From positions 1 through 33,822 of the forward strand of contig DISE01000042.1 in the NCBI GenBank assembly GCA_002421865.1: a DNA stretch of 33,822 nt, in the 5' to 3' direction. The position numbers and the translations under genes were made by a program. The notes below the pieces were generated by a model. That model saw only the letters and a program-made list of their open reading frames with translations. It was not told the origin of the DNA and made no database searches. Every line of letters starts with the position of its first letter. Position 1 is the first letter of the stretch. This DNA comes from Castellaniella sp. UBA6218 (GTDB lineage Bacteria; Pseudomonadota; Gammaproteobacteria; Burkholderiales; Burkholderiaceae_B). Positions 8,916-18,509 of the stretch are shown piece by piece.

Positions 8916-9689
8916 TCAGCGCCGGGCCCAGCGTCGATGCAGCCGCTGCGCGGTGGCATCCAGCAGGAAACCCAGTGCGCCGATCAGCACGATCACGGCC
9001 ATCAGCTCGGAATAGGCCAGGCGGTCGCGGGTATCCAGGATGAAATAGCCCAGGCCGGAACTGACACCCAGCATTTCGCAGGGCACCAGGATGATCCAGA
9101 CGATGCCGATGGCCAGGCGCAGACCGGTCAGCATGTGGCCCAAGGAGCCGGGGATCACGATCTTCCATAGGATTTCCCGGCGCGTGGCGCTCAGGCTGCG
9201 CGCAAGCATCAGCCAGCGCGGATCCAGCTGCCGCACGCCCGCGCTGGTGTTCAGGATGATGGGCCAGACGGCGGCGAAGCTGAGCAGGAAATAGATGGGC
9301 GCATCGCCGATGCCGAACAGCATCACGGCGACCGGCATCCACGACAGAGGCGAGACCATGCGCAGGAACTGGAAGGCGCCGCTGGTGGCCAGTTCCAGTT
9401 TCTGCGAGGCACCGACCGCCAGCCCCAGAGGGATGCCGAACACCAGTGCCCAGAACAGGCCCACGGCCACGCGCCGCAGGCTGACCAGGGTGTGCACCGT
9501 CAATTGGTTGTCCAGGATCAGGTGGGCCAGGCTGGGCAGGGCTTTCAGCGGCGAGAAAAGGGCGGCCATGGTCGTTTCCTCACCAGCCATGCCGATGCCG
9601 CCGGCCCATAGCAGCAACAGAACCAGCAGTCCGCTCAGGCTCAGGGCCAGGCGTCTGTGTGCGGGCAGCGGGGAAGTACGCATTTTCAT
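8916..9689 (-). CDS. ABC importer permease (nitrate/sulfonate/taurine type)
   Basis: Inner-membrane permease of the BPD_transp_1 family, 257 residues, with about six hydrophobic spans. The EAA-like coupling loop is visible as ARSLSATRREILWKIVIPGS, followed by LTGLRLAIGIVWIILV, as in SsuC/TauC/NrtB proteins. The start at 9689 (MKMRTSP) follows GGAG. A longer open frame upstream runs into the binding-protein gene and has a non-membrane, Arg-rich translation, so it was not used. It is the last gene of the five-gene unit, 25 bases after the binding-protein stop. Specificity cannot be assigned from the permease. Confidence 0.9.
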   Translation of the reverse strand: MKMRTSPLPAHRRLALSLSGLLVLLLLWAGGIGMAGEETTMAALFSPLKALPSLAHLILDNQLTVHTLVSLRRVAVGLFWALVFGIPLGLAVGASQKLELATSGAFQFLRMVSPLSWMPVAVMLFGIGDAPIYFLLSFAAVWPIILNTSAGVRQLDPRWLMLARSLSATRREILWKIVIPGSLGHMLTGLRLAIGIVWIILVPCEMLGVSSGLGYFILDTRDRLAYSELMAVIVLIGALGFLLDATAQRLHRRWARR

Positions 9690-9714
9690 GGGCTCCAGGT
9701 CCGTTCGCTCAAGC

Positions 9715-10935
9715 CTAGGCGACCGAGAAGGTTTCCGTGCGCGTGTAGCCTTCGATGCCGAAGGCGGCCGGTCCGCCCTGGGCCTCGATGGCTTTGCGCA
9801 CATAGCGGTCGTCCACCAGGTCGCGGGCGACTTCAGCGGGGTCCAGATCCTTCAGGAAGGCGTTCTCGCCCAGCACGTAGGTGGCCTTCAGCATTTCCAC
9901 CAGCTTTTCCGTGTAGCTGGGAAAGGGGTAGGGCTGAAAGTCGATGCGTTGTTCCTTCCAGTCGGCGTGGCGGATCGCGCCGCTGCGGACGTATTCCGCG
10001 TCGCGCTCGGGCGAGGGCAGCAGCACCCGCGCCAGGGTCGAATGCTCGTGGGGGGTGTAGTCGGCGGGGTTGCCGCGCTCGAGGATCTTCACGGTTTCCT
10101 CGCGGTGGCCCCGGGTCCAGGCCTGGGCCTCGACGATGGCGTCGACGGTCTTCTGGGACCATTCGGGGCGCTCCTGCAAGTCGCGCTCGTGCATCGTGAC
10201 CACGCAGCAGGCATGGTTGCGCCAGACGTCTCCGGTGAAGCGCCAGACCTTGCCCACGCCCAGTTCCTCGGCCTTGGCGTTGAACGGCTCGGCCACGATG
10301 TAGCCGGAAATCCGCTTCGTGCCCAGGGCGGGCAGCATGTCGCCAGGCGACATGACCACCAGCTTGACCTGTTGCTTGGTCGGTTCGCCGTCACTGATGA
10401 ATTCCAGCCCGGCCTCGCGCAGCATGGCTTGCAGGACGATGTTGTGCACCGAATACCAGAATGGAATGGCGACCGTGGTGCCACCCAGGTCGGCGAGGCT
10501 GGCAATGTCGGGCCGCACGGTCAGGCAGGAGCCTTCCATGTGATTCCAGGCCACCACCTTGGCCGGTGACTTGCTGCCGTAGCGTGACCAGACGGTCATG
10601 GGCATGAGCAGATGGACCACATTCACCTGACCGCTCAGGAACGCCTCGACGATCTGCGACCAGCTGCGGAAGCGCCTCGGTTTTTCCACCTGCAGTCCGC
10701 GCTTCTCGAACAGGCCGTTGTGATGCGCCACCAGCAGTGGCGTGGCGTCGGTGATTGGCAGATAGCCGATGCGCACTGGCGCATCCGGTTCGGCGGCGCG
10801 AGCCGCCTGACCCGCCTGCAGCAGCGGCAGGGCGCCGGCCATCGTGAACAGCGAAGACAGTTTCAGGAATTGTCGGCGGCCGGCCAGTGCGCTGGCGGCG
10901 GCGCCGCAGCAGGGATCGATCAGTTTCAGGGTCAT
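9715..10935 (-). CDS. ABC importer substrate-binding protein, Tat signal (NrtA/SsuA-like)
   Basis: Periplasmic binding protein of 406 residues, COG0715-like (nitrate/sulfonate/bicarbonate/taurine family). Residues about 18-46 form a twin-arginine signal peptide (GRRQFLK, then a hydrophobic stretch ending in ARAA), so it is probably exported folded. The mature part begins VRIGYLPITDATPLLVAHH, typical of the family, where an alternative to SsuA is the longer NrtA/CmpA type. Later GGTTVAIPFWYSVHN and PSYTEKLVEMLKAT are also family-like. The start at 10935 was chosen because it overlaps the ATPase stop by four bases (ATGA) and precedes the signal peptide. The ligand is not deducible. Confidence 0.88.
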   Translation of the reverse strand: MTLKLIDPCCGAAASALAGRRQFLKLSSLFTMAGALPLLQAGQAARAAEPDAPVRIGYLPITDATPLLVAHHNGLFEKRGLQVEKPRRFRSWSQIVEAFLSGQVNVVHLLMPMTVWSRYGSKSPAKVVAWNHMEGSCLTVRPDIASLADLGGTTVAIPFWYSVHNIVLQAMLREAGLEFISDGEPTKQQVKLVVMSPGDMLPALGTKRISGYIVAEPFNAKAEELGVGKVWRFTGDVWRNHACCVVTMHERDLQERPEWSQKTVDAIVEAQAWTRGHREETVKILERGNPADYTPHEHSTLARVLLPSPERDAEYVRSGAIRHADWKEQRIDFQPYPFPSYTEKLVEMLKATYVLGENAFLKDLDPAEVARDLVDDRYVRKAIEAQGGPAAFGIEGYTRTETFSVA

Positions 10936-11771
10936 GATGCCGGAGTCGGTTTTGGGGGGCGGGCGGCGCGCAGGGCCTGCAGGATCCGGACGCGCAGTGA
11001 AGTGAGGTGGGGATCGGTCTCGTCCCGTGGGTGGGGGCGGTCGGGCCGCCATTGGCCAATCAGGCTGCCCGGCTGGCCGCCCAGCAGCAGGATGCGGTCG
11101 GCGAGCAGCAGCGCCTCGTCGATGTCGTGGGTCACCAGGATTGCGGCGGCGCGGTGGCGCGCGCTGATTTCCAGCAGCAGGGTCTGCATTTCGCCGCGGG
11201 TGACTTCGTCCAGAGCGCTGAAGGGTTCGTCCAGCAACAGGATTTCGGGGGCGCGCGCCAGGCTGCGGGCCAGAGCGGCCCGCTGTGCCATGCCGCCCGA
11301 CAGTTCGTCGGGGTAGCGTGTCCGGGCGTGAGTCAGGCCGACTTCCGCGATGGCCTGTTGAACGCGCATGCGGCGCAGAGCCTCATCCAGCCGGGGCTGA
11401 TGGCGAAAATCCAGGCCGAAGGCGACATTCTCCTCCAGGGTCAGCCAGGGCAGCAGGCATGGATCCTGGAAGACGAAGCCTACGTCAGGGGCGGGACCGG
11501 TCAGTTGACGGCCGCGCAGGCGGACCTGGCCGGCTTGCGGTTGCTGCAGGCCCGCCAGCACCCGCAGCAGCGAAGATTTGCCCACGCCGCTGGGACCCAG
11601 CAGCGCAACGATTTCCCCTGCCTGCAAATGCAGGGAAAAATCCTGCAGAATGCGGTGGGGGCCGGCCCCCGGCCGCGCATAGCCCAGCGCCACGTCCGTG
11701 GCGCTGAGCACGCCGGTCTCGGTGGCGCAGGCCCCGGCGATCGGGACGGGAAGATCCAAGGCCAGACTCAT
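10932..11771 (-). CDS. ABC importer ATPase (SsuB/TauB/NrtD type)
   Basis: Cytoplasmic ATP-binding subunit, 279 residues. Walker A GPSGVGKSS (59-67), Q-loop FVFQDPCLLPWLT, signature LSGGMAQR, Walker B ILLLDEP, D-loop SALD and switch histidine in LVTHDIDEA are all intact. The LPWLT following the Q-loop is characteristic of the nitrate/sulfonate/taurine subgroup. The start is 3 bases after the stop of the acyl-CoA-dehydrogenase-like gene, and the stop overlaps the binding-protein start (ATGA), so all are cotranscribed. Confidence 0.94.
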   Translation of the reverse strand: MSLALDLPVPIAGACATETGVLSATDVALGYARPGAGPHRILQDFSLHLQAGEIVALLGPSGVGKSSLLRVLAGLQQPQAGQVRLRGRQLTGPAPDVGFVFQDPCLLPWLTLEENVAFGLDFRHQPRLDEALRRMRVQQAIAEVGLTHARTRYPDELSGGMAQRAALARSLARAPEILLLDEPFSALDEVTRGEMQTLLLEISARHRAAAILVTHDIDEALLLADRILLLGGQPGSLIGQWRPDRPHPRDETDPHLTSLRVRILQALRAARPPKPTPAS

Positions 11772-11774
11772 GGG

Positions 11775-12875
11775 TCAGGCCGCCTGTCGTTCGAGCGCAT
11801 GGATTTCCTTGCGCAAGTGCTTCAGGGCCGGCGTCACGATGGCGACGAACAGGGCCTCGCGCAGGCGGCGCTGGGCGGGATGGCTCATCAGGTAGCCGGC
11901 TGCTCCCGCGTGCAGGGCGGCCGATTGAGTGGCCCGCAGGCTCAGCTCCGATGCCCGGGCGCGGGCGCGCAGGATGTCCAGGAGCAACGCGTCCCGGTCC
12001 AGGCGGGCGAGCCGCACGGTTTCCGTCAGCAGGGCCTCGGCATCCTGGCCCAACGTGTCCTCCTGGTCGTCCAGGAAAGTGTTGACGTGGCTCAGCCGCT
12101 GGTTGGTCGCATGAATGGTTTCCAGGCTGGCCCGGACCAGACCCAGGCCCATGCCGATCTGCATCAGCAGGAAGCCGGGCTTGATCCGGCCGATGTAGTC
12201 TTCGAAGGCGGTGGGCTCGGCCAGCACGTCCTCCGCAGGAATCAGCGCGTTCTTCAGGTGCACGCCGTAGGTGCCGGTGCCTTCCATGCCGGCGAAGGCC
12301 GGGCAGGGGCGCAACGTCAGCGCGGCCGAGCCCGGCGGCACGGCGAACATGATGTAGCCGCCTTCTTCCACGGCCGCGGCGGCGATGACCAGGTGGCCGG
12401 GTCCCAGGTTCGAGACCCAGGGCAAGGCGCCGCTCACGCGGTAGCCTTCGCCGTCGCGCCGCGCGCGCAGATTGATGCGTTCGATGCCCGCGAGATGCTT
12501 GACGCAGTTGGACATGCCGGTGCCGGCCAGGATCTCTCCCCGGGCGATGGGTGCCAGGTAGCGTTCGCGCGCGGCAGCGTTGTCCGTCTGCTGGAAATAC
12601 CAGGCGCAGGCGGACTGGCACCAGGCCAGGAAGGCAGTGGAGCCGCAGACGCGCCCGACGTGGGCGATGATCTCGATCTGGGCCGCGAGGTCCAGGCCCA
12701 GGCTGCCCGATTCGACGGGCAGCGCAGCGCCGAAGCCGCCCAGGCGGCCCAGCGCGCGCATGAAGTCGCCCGGATACCGGCCCTGATCGATGGCTTCCGC
12801 CTGGGGCGCCAGGCTTTCCCGGATCAGGGCGTCGATGCCGTCGCCATGGACGGCGGGCAACAGGTCGGTGGACAT
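11775..12875 (-). CDS. Acyl-CoA dehydrogenase-fold flavoprotein of unknown substrate
   Basis: 366 residues with the acyl-CoA dehydrogenase layout: helical N-terminal domain (LGRLGGFGAALPVESGS), middle beta domain (GTGMSNCVKHLAG, then GTGTYGVHLKNALIPAEDVL), and helical C-terminal domain ending REALFVAIVTPALKHLRKEI. The beta-domain pattern is close to that of flavin monooxygenases of the DszC/SfnB branch as well as true dehydrogenases. No catalytic glutamate can be placed with confidence. The start at 12875 follows GGAGG; an upstream frame extension overlaps the AhpD-like gene and was rejected. Its place between an AhpD-like gene and an importer of the sulfonate/nitrate family suggests it oxidises the imported compound, which is inference. 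Confidence 0.82.
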   Translation of the reverse strand: MSTDLLPAVHGDGIDALIRESLAPQAEAIDQGRYPGDFMRALGRLGGFGAALPVESGSLGLDLAAQIEIIAHVGRVCGSTAFLAWCQSACAWYFQQTDNAAARERYLAPIARGEILAGTGMSNCVKHLAGIERINLRARRDGEGYRVSGALPWVSNLGPGHLVIAAAAVEEGGYIMFAVPPGSAALTLRPCPAFAGMEGTGTYGVHLKNALIPAEDVLAEPTAFEDYIGRIKPGFLLMQIGMGLGLVRASLETIHATNQRLSHVNTFLDDQEDTLGQDAEALLTETVRLARLDRDALLLDILRARARASELSLRATQSAALHAGAAGYLMSHPAQRRLREALFVAIVTPALKHLRKEIHALERQAA

Positions 12876-12889
12876 GCGGGCCTCCAGGA

Positions 12890-13432
12890 TCAGGCGTAGG
12901 CCTGCAGTTCCGGGTTGATGGGGGTGCGGGCCAGATTGTTGGCGTAGTTGCACAGCGTGGCCAGGCTCACGCCCAGCACCACGTCCAGGGCCTGGGCGTC
13001 GTCGTAGCCGGCCGCGCGCAGCGCGGCCAGTGCTTCGTCTGACACCTGGCCGCGGTGTTCCAGAACCTGCAGGGTGAATTGCGCCAGTGCGTTCAGTTTG
13101 GGATCGGACAGTGCCTGGGTGCCGCGCAGTGCTTCGACCAGTTCCTGGGGAAGTTGCAGCTTCTTGTAGGCGAGCTTGGTGTGGCCGGCCACGCAGAAGC
13201 CGCACCCGTTGTAGGTGGCGGCCGTGATCTGCACGACTTCGCGTTCGGTGGGGGTGAGGCTGTTGCGGCCGTTGATCGCGCCGACGACCTGGTAGGTTTC
13301 CAGGGCGGTGGGCGCGTTGGCCAGGACGCCCAGCAGGTTGGGCAGAAAGCCGTTGGCCTGGGCGGCGGCGCGCAGGCGGTCCTGGGCTTCGGCTGGAGCG
13401 GATTCGACGGATTGGATGGGGAGACGGCTCAT
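12890..13432 (-). CDS. Carboxymuconolactone decarboxylase / AhpD-like protein
   Basis: 180-residue helical protein of the AhpD/CMD superfamily. The core motif PTEREVVQIT (61-70) followed by C77-GF-C80-VAG-H84 matches the AhpD active site (Glu relay, CxxC, His), so a thiol-based peroxidase or disulfide reductase role is more likely than decarboxylation. The length and FLPN near residue 30 fit the peroxidase-related subgroup. It is the first gene of the minus-strand unit and starts 14 bases before the acyl-CoA-dehydrogenase-like gene begins. A strong imperfect palindrome lies just upstream and may be its operator. Confidence 0.88.
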   Translation of the reverse strand: MSRLPIQSVESAPAEAQDRLRAAAQANGFLPNLLGVLANAPTALETYQVVGAINGRNSLTPTEREVVQITAATYNGCGFCVAGHTKLAYKKLQLPQELVEALRGTQALSDPKLNALAQFTLQVLEHRGQVSDEALAALRAAGYDDAQALDVVLGVSLATLCNYANNLARTPINPELQAYA

Positions 13433-13446
13433 GGCGCGGATCTTTT

Positions 13447-13475
13447 GAATGGACGGTTATAAGACCAGTCCATTC
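13447..13475. promoter_or_regulatory. Imperfect palindrome, candidate operator of the importer/flavoprotein operon
   Basis: GAATGGAC (13447-13454) and its reverse complement GTCCATTC (13468-13475) flank GGTTATAAGACCA, so the arms extend to 11 bp with one bulged base. On the minus strand the centre contains TATAAC, a plausible -10 box, so a bound repressor would block transcription. The inner GACCAGTC is itself palindromic and resembles TetR-family (NemR-like) sites. No regulator gene is adjacent, which is unusual for a TetR-controlled unit. Confidence 0.45.
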
Positions 13476-13566
13476 TAAGGATCGCCATCCTCATGCCGAA
13501 CGAATATAAGAGTATTAAATTATTCAGCCTTGGAATATGCAGGAAAATCAGAGGGCTGCCGGGGGG

Positions 13567-15485
<1,919 letters not shown>

Positions 15486-15489
<4 letters not shown>

Positions 15490-16382
15490 GAGGCCAGCTG
15501 CGCGCGGCGCAGCAACAGGATCTGGTCGTTGGTGGCGGCCGTGTCCAGCCAGACGGGTTCCAGGTCGGGGAATGCGGCTTCGAAGTGCGCACGTTCGTGG
15601 CCGATCTCAAGCACCAGCAGGCCCTCGGGGGCCATAAAGCGGGGCGCGTCGGCCAGGATGCGGCGCACCAGATCCATGCCATCGGCGCCGCCGGCCAGTG
15701 CCAGCCGGGGTTCGTGCCTGTATTCGGGCGGCAGCCCTTTCATCGACTGCTCGTTGACGTAGGGCGGGTTGCAGACGATCAGGTCGTAGCGGCGGTCCGC
15801 CGGCACCTGGGAGAACAGATCGCTGCGCAGCGCCTGGACACGGTCCCGCAGGCTGTGGAGTTCGATGTTCGATTGCGCGACCGCCAGGGCGTCGATGGAC
15901 ACGTCCACCGCGTCCACGGCGGCGTGGCCGAAGGCGAGGGCCGCCAGGATCGCCAGACATCCCGAGCCGGTGCACAGGTCCAGCACCTGTCCGACCGCGT
16001 CCGGGTCTTCGATCCAGGGCGCCAGACCTTCGGCCAGCAATTCAGAAATGGGCGAACGCGGGACGATGACGCGCTCGTCCACCAGAAAGCGTTCGCCCTG
16101 CAGCCAGGCCTCGCCTGTCAGGTAGGCGGCGGGCTTGCGCGTGTTGATGCGCTCGTGGATCAGGTCCACGCAGCGCTGCCGTTCGCGCTCCAGCAGGCGC
16201 GCGTCCAGAAAAGGTTCGAGCGTGTCGGGCGGCAGGTGCAAACCGTGCAGCAGCAGATAGGCGGCCTCGTCCCAGGCGTTGTCGCTGCCGTGGCCGAAGA
16301 CCAGGCCGGCGGCGTGAAAGCGGCTGATGGACCAGCGCAGCAGGTCGCGCAGGGTCAGAAGTTCGGTATGTGGAGAGGGCAT
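15486..16382 (-). CDS. prmB: Ribosomal protein uL3 N5-glutamine methyltransferase
   Basis: SAM-dependent protein methyltransferase, 298 residues, that modifies a glutamine of ribosomal protein L3. SAM motif I is DLCTGSGCLAI, and the catalytic NPPY tetrad occurs in IVCNPPYVNEQSM. It is distinguished from the release-factor enzyme PrmC by the longer N-terminal domain and the EYRHEPRLALAGGADGMD segment typical of PrmB. It sits 54 bases after dapE and overlaps yheS, an arrangement that puts two ribosome-related genes at the end of the dap operon. Confidence 0.92.
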
Positions 16383-16436
16383 GGTGTGCGTGGGGAACGG
16401 GGTCGGCCGCGCTGTCCGGCGCGGACCGCGATGGGG

Positions 16437-17570
16437 TCAGGCCAGCAGCTTTTCCAGCATGCGGCGGTAAATGTTCTTCAGTGGAGCGAGACTGTCCAGG
16501 GGGATGTGCTCGCCCGTCTGGTGAATCGTCCGGTTCAACGGACCGAATTCGACGACTTGCGGGCAGATCCGGGCGATGAAGCGGCCGTCCGAGGTGCCGC
16601 CCGTCGTAGACAGTTCCGCGCGGACGCCGGTTTCCTCGGCAATCGCCGCCTGCAGTGCCCCGCACAGGGTGCCCTGGGGGGTCAGGAAGGGCAGGCCGCT
16701 GATCGTCCAGGCGATGTCGTAGTCCAGACCATGACGGTCCAGCAGGGCGGCCGTCCGGGTTTGCAGTCCTTCCGGAGTGCTGGCGGTCGAGAAACGGAAA
16801 TTGCAGTCGATCACGGCGACGCCGGGGATGACGTTGCCCGCTCCTGTGCCCGCGTGCAGGTTCGAGACCTGGAAGGTGGTGGGTGGGAAATACTCATTGC
16901 CTTCGTCCCATCGGACCGTCGTCAGCTCGGCCAGGGCAGGCGCCAGTTCGTGGATCGGGTTGCGGGCCAGGTGCGGGTAGGCCACGTGGCCCTGAACGCC
17001 TCGCACCGTGATCCGGGCCGACATCGACCCCCGACGGCCATTCTTGATCGTGTCGCCCAGGGCTTGCATCGAGGTCGGTTCTCCGACGATGCAGTAATCG
17101 AGCGTTTCGCCGCGCGCTTCCAGGACGCGGCAGACATGGACCGTGCCGTCGGTCGCCGGGCCTTCCTCGTCCGAGGTGATCAGTAATGCGATGGAACCCG
17201 GATGGTCCGGATGGGCGGCGATGAATTCCTCGGCCGCGACCACGAAGGCGGCGATCGACGTCTTCATGTCGGCGGCGCCCCTGCCCACCAGCATGCCGCC
17301 GGTTTCAGTGGGCACGAAGGGAGGGCTGGGCCATTCGATTTCCGGCCCGGTGGGGACGACGTCCGTGTGGCCCGCGAACACCAGCAGGGGCGCTGACGTG
17401 CCGTGGCGCGCCCAGAGGTTGCTGACCGGACCGCTGGGCAGCGATTCGCAGGCGAAACCCCATGGCCGCAGGCGTTCGGCGATCAGGTCCTGGCAGCCGG
17501 CGTCGTCCGGCGTGACGGAGGGGCGGGCGATCAGAGTCGCGGCCAGGGCGCGGACGTCGGCGTCTGCCAT
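16437..17570 (-). CDS. dapE: Succinyl-diaminopimelate desuccinylase
   Basis: Di-zinc M20-family hydrolase of the succinylase branch of lysine/diaminopimelate synthesis, 377 residues. Metal ligands and catalytic residues are visible: H68 and D70 in GHTDVVP, D101 in GRGAADMK, E135/E136 in SDEEGPA, then GEPTS, and the conserved GGTSDGRF near the C-terminus with the final metal histidine in NRTIHQTGE. The start at 17570 has AGGAG upstream. It is 40 bases downstream of dapD, the enzyme two steps earlier in the same pathway. Confidence 0.97.
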   Translation of the reverse strand: MADADVRALAATLIARPSVTPDDAGCQDLIAERLRPWGFACESLPSGPVSNLWARHGTSAPLLVFAGHTDVVPTGPEIEWPSPPFVPTETGGMLVGRGAADMKTSIAAFVVAAEEFIAAHPDHPGSIALLITSDEEGPATDGTVHVCRVLEARGETLDYCIVGEPTSMQALGDTIKNGRRGSMSARITVRGVQGHVAYPHLARNPIHELAPALAELTTVRWDEGNEYFPPTTFQVSNLHAGTGAGNVIPGVAVIDCNFRFSTASTPEGLQTRTAALLDRHGLDYDIAWTISGLPFLTPQGTLCGALQAAIAEETGVRAELSTTGGTSDGRFIARICPQVVEFGPLNRTIHQTGEHIPLDSLAPLKNIYRRMLEKLLA

Positions 17571-17610
17571 GCTTCTAGGCTCCTTGATTCGTGTGGACCG
17601 GGCGCGGGCC

Positions 17611-18435
17611 CTAGGCCCTCAGCAGGTCGTTGATGCTGGTCTTGGCGCGGGTTTTCGCGTCCACACGCTTGACGATCACCGCGCAGGCCAGACTGTGGCT
17701 GCCGTCGGCGGCGGGCAGCGAGCCCGGCACCACCACGGAACCCGCCGGCACGCGACCATAGTGGATCTCGCCGGTGGCGCGATCGTAGATGCGCGTGCTC
17801 TGGGAAATGAAGACCCCCATGGCCAGCACCGAGTTCTCCTCGACGACGACGCCTTCGACGATTTCCGAGCGCGCGCCGATGAAGCAATTGTCTTCGATGA
17901 TGGTGGGGCCGGCCTGCAGGGGTTCCAGCACTCCGCCGATTCCGACGCCGCCCGACAGGTGGACATGGCTGCCGATCTGCGCGCATGAGCCCACCGTCGC
18001 CCAAGTGTCCACCATCGTGCCTTCGCCCACGCGTGCGCCGATGTTGACGTAGGAGGGCATCAGCACCGCATCGGGAGCGATATAGGCGCCGCGCCGCACC
18101 GTGGCGGTCGGGACCACGCGAAAGCCGGCCTGCTGGAAGTCCGACGAGGAATAGTCCTGGAATTTCAGCGGAACTTTGTCGTAGTACAGTTGGGGCGCCT
18201 GGCCCATGACGCGGTTGTCAGACAGCCGGAAGGACAGCAGCACGGCCTTCTTGATCCACTGGTGGACCTGCCATTGGCCGTCGACCTTTTCCGCGACGCG
18301 CAATGTGCCATCATCCAGGCCGGCGATCACTTGGTCGACGGCCTGGCGCAGGGCGTCGGGGGCCTGGCCGGGGTTCAGGGACGCACGGTCTTCCCAGGCG
18401 GTTTCGATGAGATTCTGGAGGGCGGTATGCGGCAT
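17611..18435 (-). CDS. dapD: 2,3,4,5-tetrahydropyridine-2,6-dicarboxylate N-succinyltransferase
   Basis: Left-handed beta-helix acyltransferase, 274 residues, transferring succinate from succinyl-CoA to tetrahydrodipicolinate. The N-terminal helical domain ends near residue 100 (DSSSSDFQQAGFRVVPTATVRRG region, here YSSSDFQQAGFRV). Hexapeptide repeats run from about 110 to 235 (VNIGARVGEGTMVDTWATVG, GGVGIGGVLEP, IIEDNCFIGARSEIVEG). It is the first gene of the dapD-dapE-prmB-yheS unit. A candidate promoter lies in the gap after the efflux outer-membrane gene. Confidence 0.97.
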   Translation of the reverse strand: MPHTALQNLIETAWEDRASLNPGQAPDALRQAVDQVIAGLDDGTLRVAEKVDGQWQVHQWIKKAVLLSFRLSDNRVMGQAPQLYYDKVPLKFQDYSSSDFQQAGFRVVPTATVRRGAYIAPDAVLMPSYVNIGARVGEGTMVDTWATVGSCAQIGSHVHLSGGVGIGGVLEPLQAGPTIIEDNCFIGARSEIVEGVVVEENSVLAMGVFISQSTRIYDRATGEIHYGRVPAGSVVVPGSLPAADGSHSLACAVIVKRVDAKTRAKTSINDLLRA

Positions 18436-18478
18436 GATGGCGGAGTCTGGTCGGTGTCTTGTAAGAAGTGAACCAGAA

Positions 18479-18509
18479 ATTTTAGCAGCGTGGCGCCTTC
18501 TTGCGACAA
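18479..18509 (-). promoter_or_regulatory. Candidate dapD promoter
   Basis: On the minus strand TTGTCG (18509-18504) and TAAAAT (18484-18479) are 19 bases apart, 44 bases before dapD. The -10 is good and the spacer is long, so confidence is moderate at best. It lies directly after the stop codon of the efflux operon. Confidence 0.35.
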
